A program made the translations under genes and the position numbers. This document shows, one piece after another, positions 26,431 through 36,841 of a stretch of DNA of 64,000 nt (position 1 is its first letter; each line of letters starts with the position of its first letter). Origin of the DNA: JABDIP01 sp965237625 (lineage in GTDB: Bacteria > Pseudomonadota > Alphaproteobacteria > DSM-16000 > Inquilinaceae); NCBI GenBank assembly GCA_965237625.1, contig CBDEGD010000023.1, forward strand, positions 175,170 to 239,169, written 5' to 3'. The notes under the pieces are model-generated. The model made no database searches and had not been told where the DNA came from. It worked only from the letters and a program-made list of their open reading frames with translations.

Positions 26431-26868
26431 TTACGGCCGATCGGTTGTGAGCTCTACACCTTGGTCGCGCAGGTAATCGAGCATCTCCTTCTCGATCCCG
26501 TGCAAATCGGTGAGCGTCTGCTTGACGTCCTGCAATTGTACTTCCAGCGACTCGATCCGCTGCCGGGCCAACCCGGCAGCGTATTTCATCTGCTCGACCT
26601 GTCGCTGGTCGCGGTTGTAAAGGTCGAGGAACTCCTTGACCTCCGCAAGCGAAAATCCAAGGCGCTTGCCGCGGCAAATGAGGTCCAGCCGGGCGCGATC
26701 CCTCCGGCTGTAGACCCGGTTCATGCCCGAGCGTCCCGGAGACAGCAGGTCTTCATCCTCGTAGAACCGGATGGTTCGAGGAGTCAGCCCGAATTCGGCG
26801 GCCAACTCGCTGATCGTGAAATTTTCGGGCGTCCGCTCTTCAACTGAAGTTGTCTGATTGGTCGGCAA
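26431..26868 (-). CDS. MerR-family regulator of the beta-oxidation operon
   Basis: A 145-residue MerR protein: FTISELAAEFGLTPRTIRFY (first helix-turn-helix), YSRRDRARLDLICRGKRLGF (second), then a long dimerisation helix to about residue 130. No cysteines suited to metal binding are seen, so an acyl-CoA-type effector is more likely, as for LiuR-like members. A TTG at 26868, eight bases after GGAG, is taken as the start; an upstream ATG at 26928 would place a 26-bp operator-like palindrome inside the coding region. It probably controls itself and the genes behind it. Confidence 0.82.
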   Translation of the reverse strand: MPTNQTTSVEERTPENFTISELAAEFGLTPRTIRFYEDEDLLSPGRSGMNRVYSRRDRARLDLICRGKRLGFSLAEVKEFLDLYNRDQRQVEQMKYAAGLARQRIESLEVQLQDVKQTLTDLHGIEKEMLDYLRDQGVELTTDRP

Positions 26869-26885
26869 GTGCGCAACTCCATTAG

Positions 26886-26911
26886 ACTTTACGTTTACGT
26901 AAACGTAAAGT
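26886..26911 (-). promoter_or_regulatory. 26-bp perfect palindrome, probable MerR operator
   Basis: The half-site ACTTTACGTTTAC is followed at once by its exact reverse complement, giving 26 symmetrical bases in AT-rich composition directly before the MerR start. MerR proteins bind such palindromes between -35 and -10 elements. LiuR-type regulators of branched-chain and fatty acid catabolism are known to use sites of the ACGTTTACGTAA kind. It is a strong candidate for autoregulation. Confidence 0.7.
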
Positions 26912-27189
26912 AGTCCCTCCTGCCACACTTGTCAATGTACGGCATGCGGCATGCGGCATGCGGGACTCGAGATACGGGATGGTCGGATCGACGCGGCAAT
27001 CGGCACCATCCTAGTCTCGCACCAAGGCTCTGATATAGGCTCGCCATGATACCGTGACCAGCCGGGTGAGTCGCACGGTCGCGGTCGAAGTGTCGAATAC
27101 AGAGAACTCGATAACGAGTCGGTGAATTTTCGACCACGGGTCGACGGGATTCCAGTGCTGTCGATCCAACATCTATCAGGGAGGAATAA

Positions 27190-28857
<1,668 letters not shown>

Positions 28858-28863
28858 CGGACC

Positions 28864-28893
28864 CGCCCGGCCGTCTTTCGGGACGGCCGGGCG
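28864..28893 (+). terminator. Strong GC hairpin after the BCCT gene
   Basis: A 12-bp perfect stem, CGCCCGGCCGTC (28864-28875) with GACGGCCGGGCG (28882-28893), and a six-base loop, six bases beyond the transporter stop. No T-run follows, so it may be a processed 3' end or a weak intrinsic terminator. Confidence 0.5.
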
Positions 28894-28976
28894 AATTCGG
28901 TTGCCACCGTCCGGTCGGAGCGATACCCGAATACCTTCGTGCCGGAGTCAGCCAATCTGAAAGTTGCGCAGGATTG

Positions 28977-29525
28977 ATGGCAGAGAATCGTCCGCCTTCC
29001 GAAGCACCGGCACTTGAGTCGCCACGGATCCTGATGCGGCCCCACCGATTCGGGGATTTCGACGATCTGGCCGCTATGTGGGCGGAACCGGCTGTCGTCC
29101 GGTACATCTCCGGCAAGCCGTCGACCCGGCAGGAATCCTGGGCCCGGTTGCTGCGGTATCTTGGCCATTGGCACGCGCTGCCTTATGGGTACTGGGCCGT
29201 GGAGGACAGGGCGACCGGACAATTCGTCGGCGAGGTCGGGTTCGCCGACTTCAGGCGCGACATTCAACCCCCACTGGACGGCATACCGGAAATCGGCTGG
29301 ATATTCCGAAGCGCTGTGCATGGGCGCGGGCTGGCAAGCGAGGCCGTCGCGGCGGCGCTGACCTGGGGCGATGCCCATCTGGAGTCCGACCGGACGGTCT
29401 GTATCATTGATCCCGAGCACGCCGCCTCCATCCGGGTCGCGCATAAGAATGGATACCGTGAGTTCGAGCGCACCATCTATATGGGTCAGCCTGCAATGCT
29501 GCTTGATCGGCGGCGCGGAACCTGA
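28977..29525 (+). CDS. GNAT-family N-acetyltransferase (RimJ/RimL type)
   Basis: A 182-residue protein: RILMRPHRFGDFDDLAAMWA, YGYWAVEDRATGQFVGEVGF, EIGWIFRSAVHGRGLASEAV (acetyl-CoA pyrophosphate loop as HGRGLA), and SIRVAHKNGYREFERTIY. This is the GNAT_3 pattern of RimJ/RimL-like enzymes. The ATG at 28977 is used rather than the TTG just before it. Acceptor substrate unknown. Confidence 0.88.
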   Translation: MAENRPPSEAPALESPRILMRPHRFGDFDDLAAMWAEPAVVRYISGKPSTRQESWARLLRYLGHWHALPYGYWAVEDRATGQFVGEVGFADFRRDIQPPLDGIPEIGWIFRSAVHGRGLASEAVAAALTWGDAHLESDRTVCIIDPEHAASIRVAHKNGYREFERTIYMGQPAMLLDRRRGT

Positions 29526-29683
29526 GCATTGGCTGTCAGGATAGCGGCGCGTGCCGGGTCGCCGATCCGACCGGCGACACTGGCGAATTCAGGTCCGGAT
29601 TTCATAGTTCGGCCTCAGCCGAACCATCGTCGAGGAGCATATTGCTATCGTTCTCCGCATCGATCGCCAGAGGGACACCGACC

Positions 29684-30013
29684 ATGATCACCTGCTTCAT
29701 CCGCTATGAGATCGACCCGTTCAAGGCGGGGGCATTCACGGAATACGCACGCAATTGGGGACAGGCGATCCCGCGATGCGGCGCCGGCCTCATCGGTTAT
29801 TTCGGCCCGCATGAAGGGTCGAGCACCACCGCCTATGGGGTCTACAATATCGAGAGCCTGGCCGCCTATGAGGCGTATCGCGCCCGCCTCAGGGACGACC
29901 CGGCCGGGCGGGCGAACTACGACTTCGCACGCCGGGAACAGTTCATCTGCCGCGAGGACCGCATCTTTCTGCGCCTTGCCTCCGCTCCCCATGCGACCCC
30001 GGTGCAGTCATGA
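29684..30013 (+). CDS. NIPSNAP-family small protein
   Basis: A 109-residue single ferredoxin-like (dimeric alpha/beta barrel) domain: MITCFIRYEIDPFKAGAFTE, then PRCGAGLIGYFGPHEGSSTT, YNIESLAAYEAYRARL and EREDRIFLRL-like end. The start at 29684 lies about ten bases after AGAGGGA; the earlier in-frame start is not supported. NIPSNAP proteins have no settled enzymatic role. Its stop overlaps the next gene by four bases. Confidence 0.78.
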   Translation: MITCFIRYEIDPFKAGAFTEYARNWGQAIPRCGAGLIGYFGPHEGSSTTAYGVYNIESLAAYEAYRARLRDDPAGRANYDFARREQFICREDRIFLRLASAPHATPVQS

Positions 30014-30384
30014 TCGCCGTCATCTTCGAAGTCGAGCCCAAACAGGGTCAGCGCCCTGCCTATCTCGACATGGCCGCCGAGTTGCGGCCATTGCTGGACC
30101 ACATCGACGGATTCATCTCCATCGAGCGGTTCGAGAGCCTGACCAATCCGGGCAAGATCCTGTCGCTGTCGATCTGGCGCGACGAGCAGGCGGTCCGTGA
30201 CTGGCGCAATGTGGAGGCGCATCGACAAACCCAGGTGGTCGGACGCTCGGAGGTTTTCGCGGATTATCGGCTGCGAGTGGCGTCGGTCATCCGCGACTAT
30301 GGCATGTCCCAACGGGCCGAGGCACCGGAAGATTCCGTTGCCGTCCATGGTGGTGACGCGGCCTGGAAACGGCCAGACGCCTGA
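30010..30384 (+). CDS. Antibiotic biosynthesis monooxygenase (ABM) domain protein
   Basis: A 124-residue ABM-type dimeric alpha/beta-barrel protein: MIAVIFEVEPKQGQRPAYLD, LDHIDGFISIERFESLTNPG, KILSLSIWRDEQAVRDWRN, then a heme-degradation-like HRQTQVVGRSEVFADYRLRV. The ATGA overlap with the NIPSNAP gene shows translational coupling, and both share the same fold. It is convergent with fadD, with stops 19 bases apart. Likely a cofactor-free oxygenase or stress protein; substrate unknown. Confidence 0.83.
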   Translation: MIAVIFEVEPKQGQRPAYLDMAAELRPLLDHIDGFISIERFESLTNPGKILSLSIWRDEQAVRDWRNVEAHRQTQVVGRSEVFADYRLRVASVIRDYGMSQRAEAPEDSVAVHGGDAAWKRPDA

Positions 30385-30402
30385 AGCCTGCCGCCGCGCC
30401 AT

Positions 30403-32103
30403 TCAAGTCTGCTTGGCCGCCCTCTCCGCCTCTTCTTCCAGCACCGCCTTGCGCGACAGCTTGCCGATCAGCGTCTTCGGCAATTCGTCGCGGAATTCAA
30501 CCTGCTTGGGAATCTCGATCTTGGAGAGCTTGTCCTTCAGGAAGGCCTTCAGATCGCCTATGGTCAGCGGGTGGTCGGGCTTCAGCTTGATGTAGGCCTT
30601 GACGGTCTGGCCGCGATATTCGTCCGGCACTCCGGCCACGATGCATTCATCGACCGCCGGGTGCAAGTAGATCGCCTCTTCCACATTGCGCGGATAGATA
30701 TTGTAGCCGCCGGCCAGGATCAGATCCTTGATCCGGTCGACAATGAAGACATAGCCATCCTCATCCATATAGCCGACATCGCCGGTGTGCAGCCGGCCGT
30801 CGGCCAACGTTTCGGCGGTCTCTTCCGGCTTTTTCCAATAGCCTTTCATCACCTGTGGACCGCGGATGCAGACCTCGCCGCGCTCGCCCAGCGGCAGCAC
30901 CTTGCTGCGATCCTCCAGGGAGACGATCTCGATGGTGGTGCCGGGGAATGGAAGGCCGATCGAGCCGGTCTTGTTCACCCCGTCGAGCGGATTGCCGGTC
31001 GCCACCGGAGAGCTCTCGGACAGCCCATACCCCTCTACCAGCTTGCAGCCGGTCAACTGCTCGAAGCTCTGCTTCACGTCGACCGGCAGCGGGGCGCCGC
31101 CGGACAGACAGGCGCGGATCGAGGTCAGATCGTAGCTGCTGCTCTTGGGGTGTCGGATGATCGCCGTGTAGATCGTCGGAACGCCCGGAAAGGCCGTCGG
31201 TTTCTTTTTGCGGATGACGTCGAGTACGACGTCGATCTCAAAGCGCGGCAGCATGATGATTTCGGCGCCCAGGCAGATGCCGACATTCATCACCACGGTC
31301 ATCGCGAACACATGGAAGAAAGGCAGGGCGCCCAGCATGCGCTCATTGCCGAAATCCACATGCGGGAACCACAGCACCGATTGCCGGGCATTGGCATACA
31401 GGTTCCCGTGGGTGAGCATCGCGCCCTTGGGTACGCCGGTAGTTCCACCAGTGTATTGCAGAACTGCGATCTCGTCGGCGGACACATCGACCGGCGCGTA
31501 CTTGCCATCATTGCCGACAACGGAATCGAAACGGATGTGGCGGTCGTCCTTCGGGAAACGGGCGATCTCGCCGCGCTTCAGGATCGGGAACAGGACGTTC
31601 TTGGGAAACGGCAGAATGTCGGCCATCGGACACATGATCAGCCGGTTCAGCCTTGTGTCCGTCAGCATCCGCGCCATCTTGTCGTGCAGGATTTTCAGGT
31701 CGAGGGTGACCATAAGGTCGGTCTCGGAATCCTCGATCTGATGCGCGATCTCCCGCTCCGCATAGAGCGGATTGAAATTCACGACGGTGCCGCCGCATTT
31801 CAGCACGGCGAAATAGAAGATCAGGTAGTAGGGGGTATTCGGCAGGAACAGGCCGACATGCACGCCCTTCCCAACGCCAAGCGACTGCAGCCCCTTGGCC
31901 GCGCGATCGACCAGATCGCCGATTTCGCGATAGGTCTGGCGCTTGCCTAGAAAGTCAGTGCAGGGACTACCGCCGAACCGGTCAACGGAATCGTCTAGGA
32001 TTTCATAGAGCGGCTTCTGTTCGATCGGCGCATGCCAGTCGACAGTCTTTGGGTAGCTTTCTATCCAGGGCATCTCGGCCGATTGGGCCGCGGTGTCCGC
32101 CAT
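30403..32103 (-). CDS. fadD: Long-chain fatty-acid--CoA ligase
   Basis: A 566-residue ANL-superfamily enzyme that would activate fatty acids with ATP and CoA. YTGGTTGVPKGAMLTHGN is the AMP-binding P-loop, GYGLSESSPV the A4/A5 region, HTGDVGYMDEDGYVFIVDR the A7/A8 hinge, and PKTLIGKLSRKAV near the end carries the catalytic Lys. Length and the EMPWIESYPKTVDW N-terminus match FadD/pimeloyl-CoA-ligase-like proteins. Its product would feed the beta-oxidation operon at 20-27 kb. It diverges from the MsbA-type exporter. Confidence 0.93.
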   Translation of the reverse strand: MADTAAQSAEMPWIESYPKTVDWHAPIEQKPLYEILDDSVDRFGGSPCTDFLGKRQTYREIGDLVDRAAKGLQSLGVGKGVHVGLFLPNTPYYLIFYFAVLKCGGTVVNFNPLYAEREIAHQIEDSETDLMVTLDLKILHDKMARMLTDTRLNRLIMCPMADILPFPKNVLFPILKRGEIARFPKDDRHIRFDSVVGNDGKYAPVDVSADEIAVLQYTGGTTGVPKGAMLTHGNLYANARQSVLWFPHVDFGNERMLGALPFFHVFAMTVVMNVGICLGAEIIMLPRFEIDVVLDVIRKKKPTAFPGVPTIYTAIIRHPKSSSYDLTSIRACLSGGAPLPVDVKQSFEQLTGCKLVEGYGLSESSPVATGNPLDGVNKTGSIGLPFPGTTIEIVSLEDRSKVLPLGERGEVCIRGPQVMKGYWKKPEETAETLADGRLHTGDVGYMDEDGYVFIVDRIKDLILAGGYNIYPRNVEEAIYLHPAVDECIVAGVPDEYRGQTVKAYIKLKPDHPLTIGDLKAFLKDKLSKIEIPKQVEFRDELPKTLIGKLSRKAVLEEEAERAAKQT

Positions 32104-32346
32104 CCGATCACTCTCCCAGAATGCTCAGTCGCCGGCAAATTCGGTCGGCGTTTCAATGGTTGGTAGCGTATATCGGACATCCCTTCCATCAGGGCAAGGG
32201 AATCCGGAAATACCGGGCGATCCGACGCGCAACGCCCATATGTTGCCAAATCGTCCGGGCAACAGGCTTGCATCCTGGCGTGGACGCCGCCAAAACGCCC
32301 TGACAGTGCCGGTGCAACGCGCCGTCACAGGCTGAAAGGACACGGA

Positions 32347-34152
32347 GTGTCGACCGACGTTTTCGCGAGCGGCCAGCAATACACAACCCCGCAGTTGATG
32401 CGGCGGCTGTTCCGAGAGCACGTTCGCCACTACATACCGACATTGCTGATGGCGGTCGTGTTCATGGCCCTCACCGCCGCCACCACCGCCGCAACCGCCT
32501 GGATGCTCGGGCCGGTGTTCAAGTGGCTGTTCACCGACACCAACGCGGCCTATCTCTGGCCTCTCGCGATTTCGATCTTCGTCATATTCACGTTGAAGGC
32601 CATCAGCGCATTCGGACAGGGAGTGCTATTGAACCGGATCGCCTGTCGGATCGTCGCCGAGTTGCAGGACAGGATGTTCAAGCGGCTGATGCATTCGGAC
32701 CTGGCGGAGTTTCATGCCTCCGGCTCTGGCGGCCTGGTTTCGCGGTTCACCTATGATGTTCAGACCCTGTCCGCGGCGGTTTCCACGGCAATCATCGGTG
32801 CCGGGAAAGACAGCTTCACGGTCGCTGCGCTGGTCGGCCTCATGTTTTTCAACGACTGGCAGCTTTCCCTGATTGCCTTCGTCGCCTTTCCGGCGGCGGC
32901 CTTCCCGATGGTCCAGTACGGACGCAAGATTCGGGGACTCTCCAAGCGGATGCAGACCGAAATCGGCCGGATGACTTCGTCATTGACCCAGGTCTTTCAG
33001 GGCATTCGGCAAGTGAAGGCCTACAACGCCGAGCAACGCGAGTCCGAGGAGGCCAGCAGGGTCGTTTGGAAAGTCGCCAGCCTGAAGCAGAAATCCGCCC
33101 GGATCGCGCTGGCGATCACACCCATAATGGAATTGCTCATCGGCATAGCGGTCGTTGTGATCGTGTTGTACGGCGGCAGCCAGGTCATCTCGGGCGCGAA
33201 GCCGGACGGTACCTTCATCGTCCAGTTCATCGCGGCGCTGTTGCTTGCCTATGATCCGATGAAGCGGCTGGCACGGCTGAACACACAGTTGCAGGCCGGG
33301 ATGGCTGCGGCGCAGCGGGTCTTCGATCTGATCGACAGCAAGCCGAGCATCGTAGACCGGCCGTCAGCGGCCACACTAGGCTCGGTCGAGGGCCGTATCG
33401 TTCTCTCGGGGGTGCAATTCAGCTATGGCCCGAACATCCCCGCCCTGCACGGAATCGATATCGAGATCCCGGCCGGCAAGACGGTGGCCCTGGTCGGCCC
33501 CTCGGGCGCCGGGAAATCGACGGTGCTCAATCTCATTCCACGATTCTACGATGTCCAGAAGGGCTCCCTAACAGTCGATGGGCACGATATTCGCGACGTG
33601 ACGATGCATTCGTTACGTGAGCAATTGGCGCTGGTCAGTCAGGAGATCGTCCTGTTCGACCAATCCGTGCGTAACAACATCGTCTTCAGCCGCCCGGGCG
33701 CCACCGAGGAGGAAATTGTGGCCGCCGCAAAGGCGGCTGCCGCACACGACTTCATCATGCAGCTCCCCGAAGGTTATGACACCATGGTCGGGGAGCAGGG
33801 CGCGAAGCTTTCCGGCGGCCAGCGCCAGCGTCTTTCGATCGCTCGCGCGATGCTCAAGAACGCGCCGATACTGCTTCTCGACGAGGCGACATCGGCACTC
33901 GACACCGAATCCGAACGGCAGGTCCAGGATGCCTTGAAACGGCTGATGGTCGGACGCACCACGGTGATGATCGCCCATCGCCTGTCCACAGTCGCCGATG
34001 CCGATGTGATTTATGTGCTGGAGGACGGGCGGGTTGTCGAACAGGGGTCCCACAGCGAATTGATCGCCCGGCAGAGCCTGTATGCCAAACTCTGGGGCAT
34101 GCAGACCACCACCCGATCCGAAGATGGGGCCGTTTCTGCCGCGAGCGGGTAG
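32347..34152 (+). CDS. ABC exporter, MsbA-like (fused membrane and ATPase domains)
   Basis: A 601-residue half-transporter. The GTG at 32347 has AAAGGA six bases upstream. Residues about 30-330 hold six membrane helices; the ATPase domain has Walker A GPSGAGKS (384-391), signature LSGGQRQR (from 488), Walker B ILLLDEATSALD (from 508) and the switch His in MIAHRLSTV. It resembles lipid A/glycolipid flippases (MsbA) closely, so export of lipid A core or a drug-like lipid is the best guess. It is followed by a cation/proton antiporter about 90 bases downstream. Confidence 0.9.
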   Translation: MSTDVFASGQQYTTPQLMRRLFREHVRHYIPTLLMAVVFMALTAATTAATAWMLGPVFKWLFTDTNAAYLWPLAISIFVIFTLKAISAFGQGVLLNRIACRIVAELQDRMFKRLMHSDLAEFHASGSGGLVSRFTYDVQTLSAAVSTAIIGAGKDSFTVAALVGLMFFNDWQLSLIAFVAFPAAAFPMVQYGRKIRGLSKRMQTEIGRMTSSLTQVFQGIRQVKAYNAEQRESEEASRVVWKVASLKQKSARIALAITPIMELLIGIAVVVIVLYGGSQVISGAKPDGTFIVQFIAALLLAYDPMKRLARLNTQLQAGMAAAQRVFDLIDSKPSIVDRPSAATLGSVEGRIVLSGVQFSYGPNIPALHGIDIEIPAGKTVALVGPSGAGKSTVLNLIPRFYDVQKGSLTVDGHDIRDVTMHSLREQLALVSQEIVLFDQSVRNNIVFSRPGATEEEIVAAAKAAAAHDFIMQLPEGYDTMVGEQGAKLSGGQRQRLSIARAMLKNAPILLLDEATSALDTESERQVQDALKRLMVGRTTVMIAHRLSTVADADVIYVLEDGRVVEQGSHSELIARQSLYAKLWGMQTTTRSEDGAVSAASG

Positions 34153-34245
34153 TCACAAACATGACCGGATCGTCAGATCGACCATCATTGAGCCATGATG
34201 CTGGCGCTAGATGATCGTTAACCCCTCCGCTGCTGGAAGGCCTCC

Positions 34246-35775
34246 ATGGAGGCGCACGCCAACGACCTGACCTCGATGGCCCTCGTTACCTCGGTGGCGG
34301 TGCTCTGCGGCCTGCTGTTCACCCGGCTGCGGCAGCCGGCGATCGTCGGCTACATCCTGGCCGGCGTGCTGCTGGGACCGACCGGTTTCAGGCTCGTTTC
34401 AAATTCCGAAAACGTGACCTCCCTCGCCGAACTCGGTGTGTTGATGCTGCTGTTCCTGATCGGCATGGAGCTGAGCCTGCGCCATTTCAAATCGGTGCTG
34501 TTCGTCGCGTCCTGCTGCGCGCTCCTGCAGATCGGCCTCTCCCTGGCGATTACCGCCGCCCTCGCCCGGTTCTTCGACTGGCCATGGCAGCAGGCGGTTG
34601 TCCTCGGCTTCGTGGTCGCGCTCAGCAGCACCGCGGTCGCCATCAAGATGCTGGAGGACATCAACGAGTTGCGCTCGCCAGTCGGCCGCATCACCGTCGG
34701 CGTGCTGATTGCCCAGGATCTGGCGATCGTGCCGATGCTGGTGCTGATCTACGGCATGGGCGGGGAAGGCGGCCTTGGTGTCGACATCGTGCTTAAGCTG
34801 GTATTGGCCAGTTCGGTCCTGGTGCTGCTGATCTGGTTCCTGAGCCGCGGCCAAAAAATCGTGCTGCCGACCCGCCGCTGGATGCGCGGCAAGCTCGATC
34901 TGGTGCCGTTGGCGGCGCTGGCATTCTGCTTCAGCGCCGCGACCGTCTCCGGCCTGCTCGGGTTGTCGGAGGCCTATGGCGCCTTCCTGGCCGGGCTGGT
35001 GATCGGCCAATCCACCGACCGCGCGGCGACGATTCGCGCCACCAGGCCGATCCAGAGCGTGCTGCTGGTGGTGTTTTTCCTGTCGATCGGGCTGCTGATC
35101 GACAGGCACTATATCTTGGACAATCTCGGCATCGTGCTGACCATCCTGGTGTCGGCGGTGTTCCTGAAGACCGCCATCAATGTCGGCGTCCTGAGACTGC
35201 TGCGCGAGCCCTGGGAGCGGGCCTTCCCTGCCGGCGTGATCATGGGGCAGATCGGCGAGTTCTCCTTCGTCCTGGCGGCGGCCGGAGTCAGTGTCGGCGC
35301 CATCGACAAGGAAGGCTATCGCCTGGCGATCTCGGTGATCGCGCTCAGCCTGCTGATCAGCCCGCTTTGGCTGATCACCGCGCGGCGATTCATGAGCATC
35401 GCCGCCGGCGGGGTGACCAACATACAGTCCGCCCTGGCGGAGACCTTCAAGGAAGAGGTGACGGCTTACGAGATGGCCATGTCCCTGGCCCGCCGCAGCG
35501 GCGCCGCCGTGTGGCACGGCGCGTCGAAACTCAAGCCGGAGGACGCACCCAGGACACAGCAAAAGACGTTGCCGGCGCCGACGCTACAGCTCGAGGCGAC
35601 GTCTCAGCTGGAGACGTTGCCGGAGCCGGAACCTGTGCCGGATCCGGAACCAGAGGCGGAGTCATTGTCGGAGCCGCGGCCGGAGATAATCGCCGCCTCC
35701 GATGAGGACGATTTCATTGCGGATGATGATGCCGAAGATAACACTGCATCTTCCGTGAAGGAGCCTGTCGAATAG
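34246..35775 (+). CDS. CPA2-family cation:proton antiporter with acidic C-terminal tail
   Basis: A 509-residue KefB/YbaL-like membrane protein: LRQPAIVGYILAGVLLGPTG, LLFLIGMELSLRHFKSVLF and the double-domain crossing region GFVVALSSTAVAIKMLEDI are family markers. It stops short of any TrkA-N/RCK domain. Instead the last 75 or so residues are a Pro/Glu-rich repeat (PEPEPVPDPEPEAES) ending in an Asp-rich stretch. Probably exchanges K+ or Na+ for H+. The acidic tail may be a regulatory or ion-sensing element; that is inference. Confidence 0.87.
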   Translation: MEAHANDLTSMALVTSVAVLCGLLFTRLRQPAIVGYILAGVLLGPTGFRLVSNSENVTSLAELGVLMLLFLIGMELSLRHFKSVLFVASCCALLQIGLSLAITAALARFFDWPWQQAVVLGFVVALSSTAVAIKMLEDINELRSPVGRITVGVLIAQDLAIVPMLVLIYGMGGEGGLGVDIVLKLVLASSVLVLLIWFLSRGQKIVLPTRRWMRGKLDLVPLAALAFCFSAATVSGLLGLSEAYGAFLAGLVIGQSTDRAATIRATRPIQSVLLVVFFLSIGLLIDRHYILDNLGIVLTILVSAVFLKTAINVGVLRLLREPWERAFPAGVIMGQIGEFSFVLAAAGVSVGAIDKEGYRLAISVIALSLLISPLWLITARRFMSIAAGGVTNIQSALAETFKEEVTAYEMAMSLARRSGAAVWHGASKLKPEDAPRTQQKTLPAPTLQLEATSQLETLPEPEPVPDPEPEAESLSEPRPEIIAASDEDDFIADDDAEDNTASSVKEPVE

Positions 35776-35906
35776 CAGAATGGCGTGCTGCGGTCATAGC
35801 ATCCGGATCTCGTAACTGCAGGCCTCCGTTTACCGGTCCTTAAAAATCAAGCCGTCACTATCTCTGCTGGCTCCAAGTCGGGTCAAGAGATGGGGGGCAC
35901 GAATTG

Positions 35907-36809
35907 GTGAAACACCAAGAACTCGCAGGGGATTTGCGTGACTGCGTCTCTCCGGGCGAGGTGATCCTCTGGCGCTCTGCCGTGGCTGGAATCAAGCGCT
36001 GGCAATTCTGTCTGTTCTGGATCATCACGATAACGGTCACGGCGCTGGGTCTTGCGCTCGTGCTAAGGCCATACGGCTCATTCGACTGGCCATATCGCTA
36101 CCTTTGGCTGTTTGGCGTGCTGATTGCCCTGTTCGCCAGCTTCCTGACGATCGTCCTCAAGGCGGGTGCAGCGATCGTCCTCACCGCGACGGAAATGTAT
36201 ATCCGTGGCAACGTTCCCGGTCGCGGCATTCAACGGTTCGCGCGGTCGGACATTGCCGGAGCCACTGCCTTCGTCGGCGACGGCACCGTGATTCTTCATG
36301 CCGCAAATGGCGACCAAACCCGATTGACCGTGGGCCGCGAGGCGCGCGACTTTGTTGAGGCGATGGCCATCCCGGCACAGATCTGGATCGCCCATGAAGC
36401 TCCGAGTGCAGGCGGCATTGTGTCATTTGTTCTGCTCGCTGCCGCCGGCGGCATCCTGCACAGTGTCACCGGAATGGTGTTCAATTGGAGCGGCGGTGAG
36501 AAACTTGCCGGCCGCTGGCACATCGTTTTCCTGATCGCTGCCGCTGGCATTGTGATCCATATCCTCGGCCATCTCTACAAGGCCTGGAAGATGGATGCGG
36601 ATGAGCGCCGCCGGACCGCCTGCATGTTGTTAGACCCCAGATGGCGTGGTTGCGACCCGTATTCCTCCGGGAACATAGCGATCTGGCTAATTCCAAAGGC
36701 GACGTTCACCCTTTGGCTGACCAAGGCGATCTACCGAATGCCGACCGAATGCGCGACCGGGCACGAGCCGGAGATCATCGATCCAAGCCACGCGGCGGCG
36801 GCTGAATAG
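35907..36809 (+). CDS. Hypothetical membrane protein with a PH-like segment
   Basis: A 300-residue protein (GTG at 35907; an adjacent TTG at 35904 is also possible). Two transmembrane helices (about 33-53 and 64-88) precede a soluble region whose strands (IVLTATEMYIRGNVPGRGIQ, then IAGATAFVGDGTVILHAANG) resemble a bacterial PH domain. Two further helices (about 168-192 and 205-224) follow, then a hydrophilic C-terminus. No family was recognised with certainty. The AT-rich spacer before it holds a GGGGGG run that may serve as ribosome-binding site. Confidence 0.6.
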   Translation: MKHQELAGDLRDCVSPGEVILWRSAVAGIKRWQFCLFWIITITVTALGLALVLRPYGSFDWPYRYLWLFGVLIALFASFLTIVLKAGAAIVLTATEMYIRGNVPGRGIQRFARSDIAGATAFVGDGTVILHAANGDQTRLTVGREARDFVEAMAIPAQIWIAHEAPSAGGIVSFVLLAAAGGILHSVTGMVFNWSGGEKLAGRWHIVFLIAAAGIVIHILGHLYKAWKMDADERRRTACMLLDPRWRGCDPYSSGNIAIWLIPKATFTLWLTKAIYRMPTECATGHEPEIIDPSHAAAAE

Positions 36810-36841
36810 ACCGTCGCGTCCTGCCCGCGACCCGGACGCGG

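Noticed and set aside
26939..26964. CGGCATG repeated three times, a possible CRISPR or iteron array
   Set aside because: The units are seven bases without spacers and only three copies; a chance or slippage repeat is enough to explain it.
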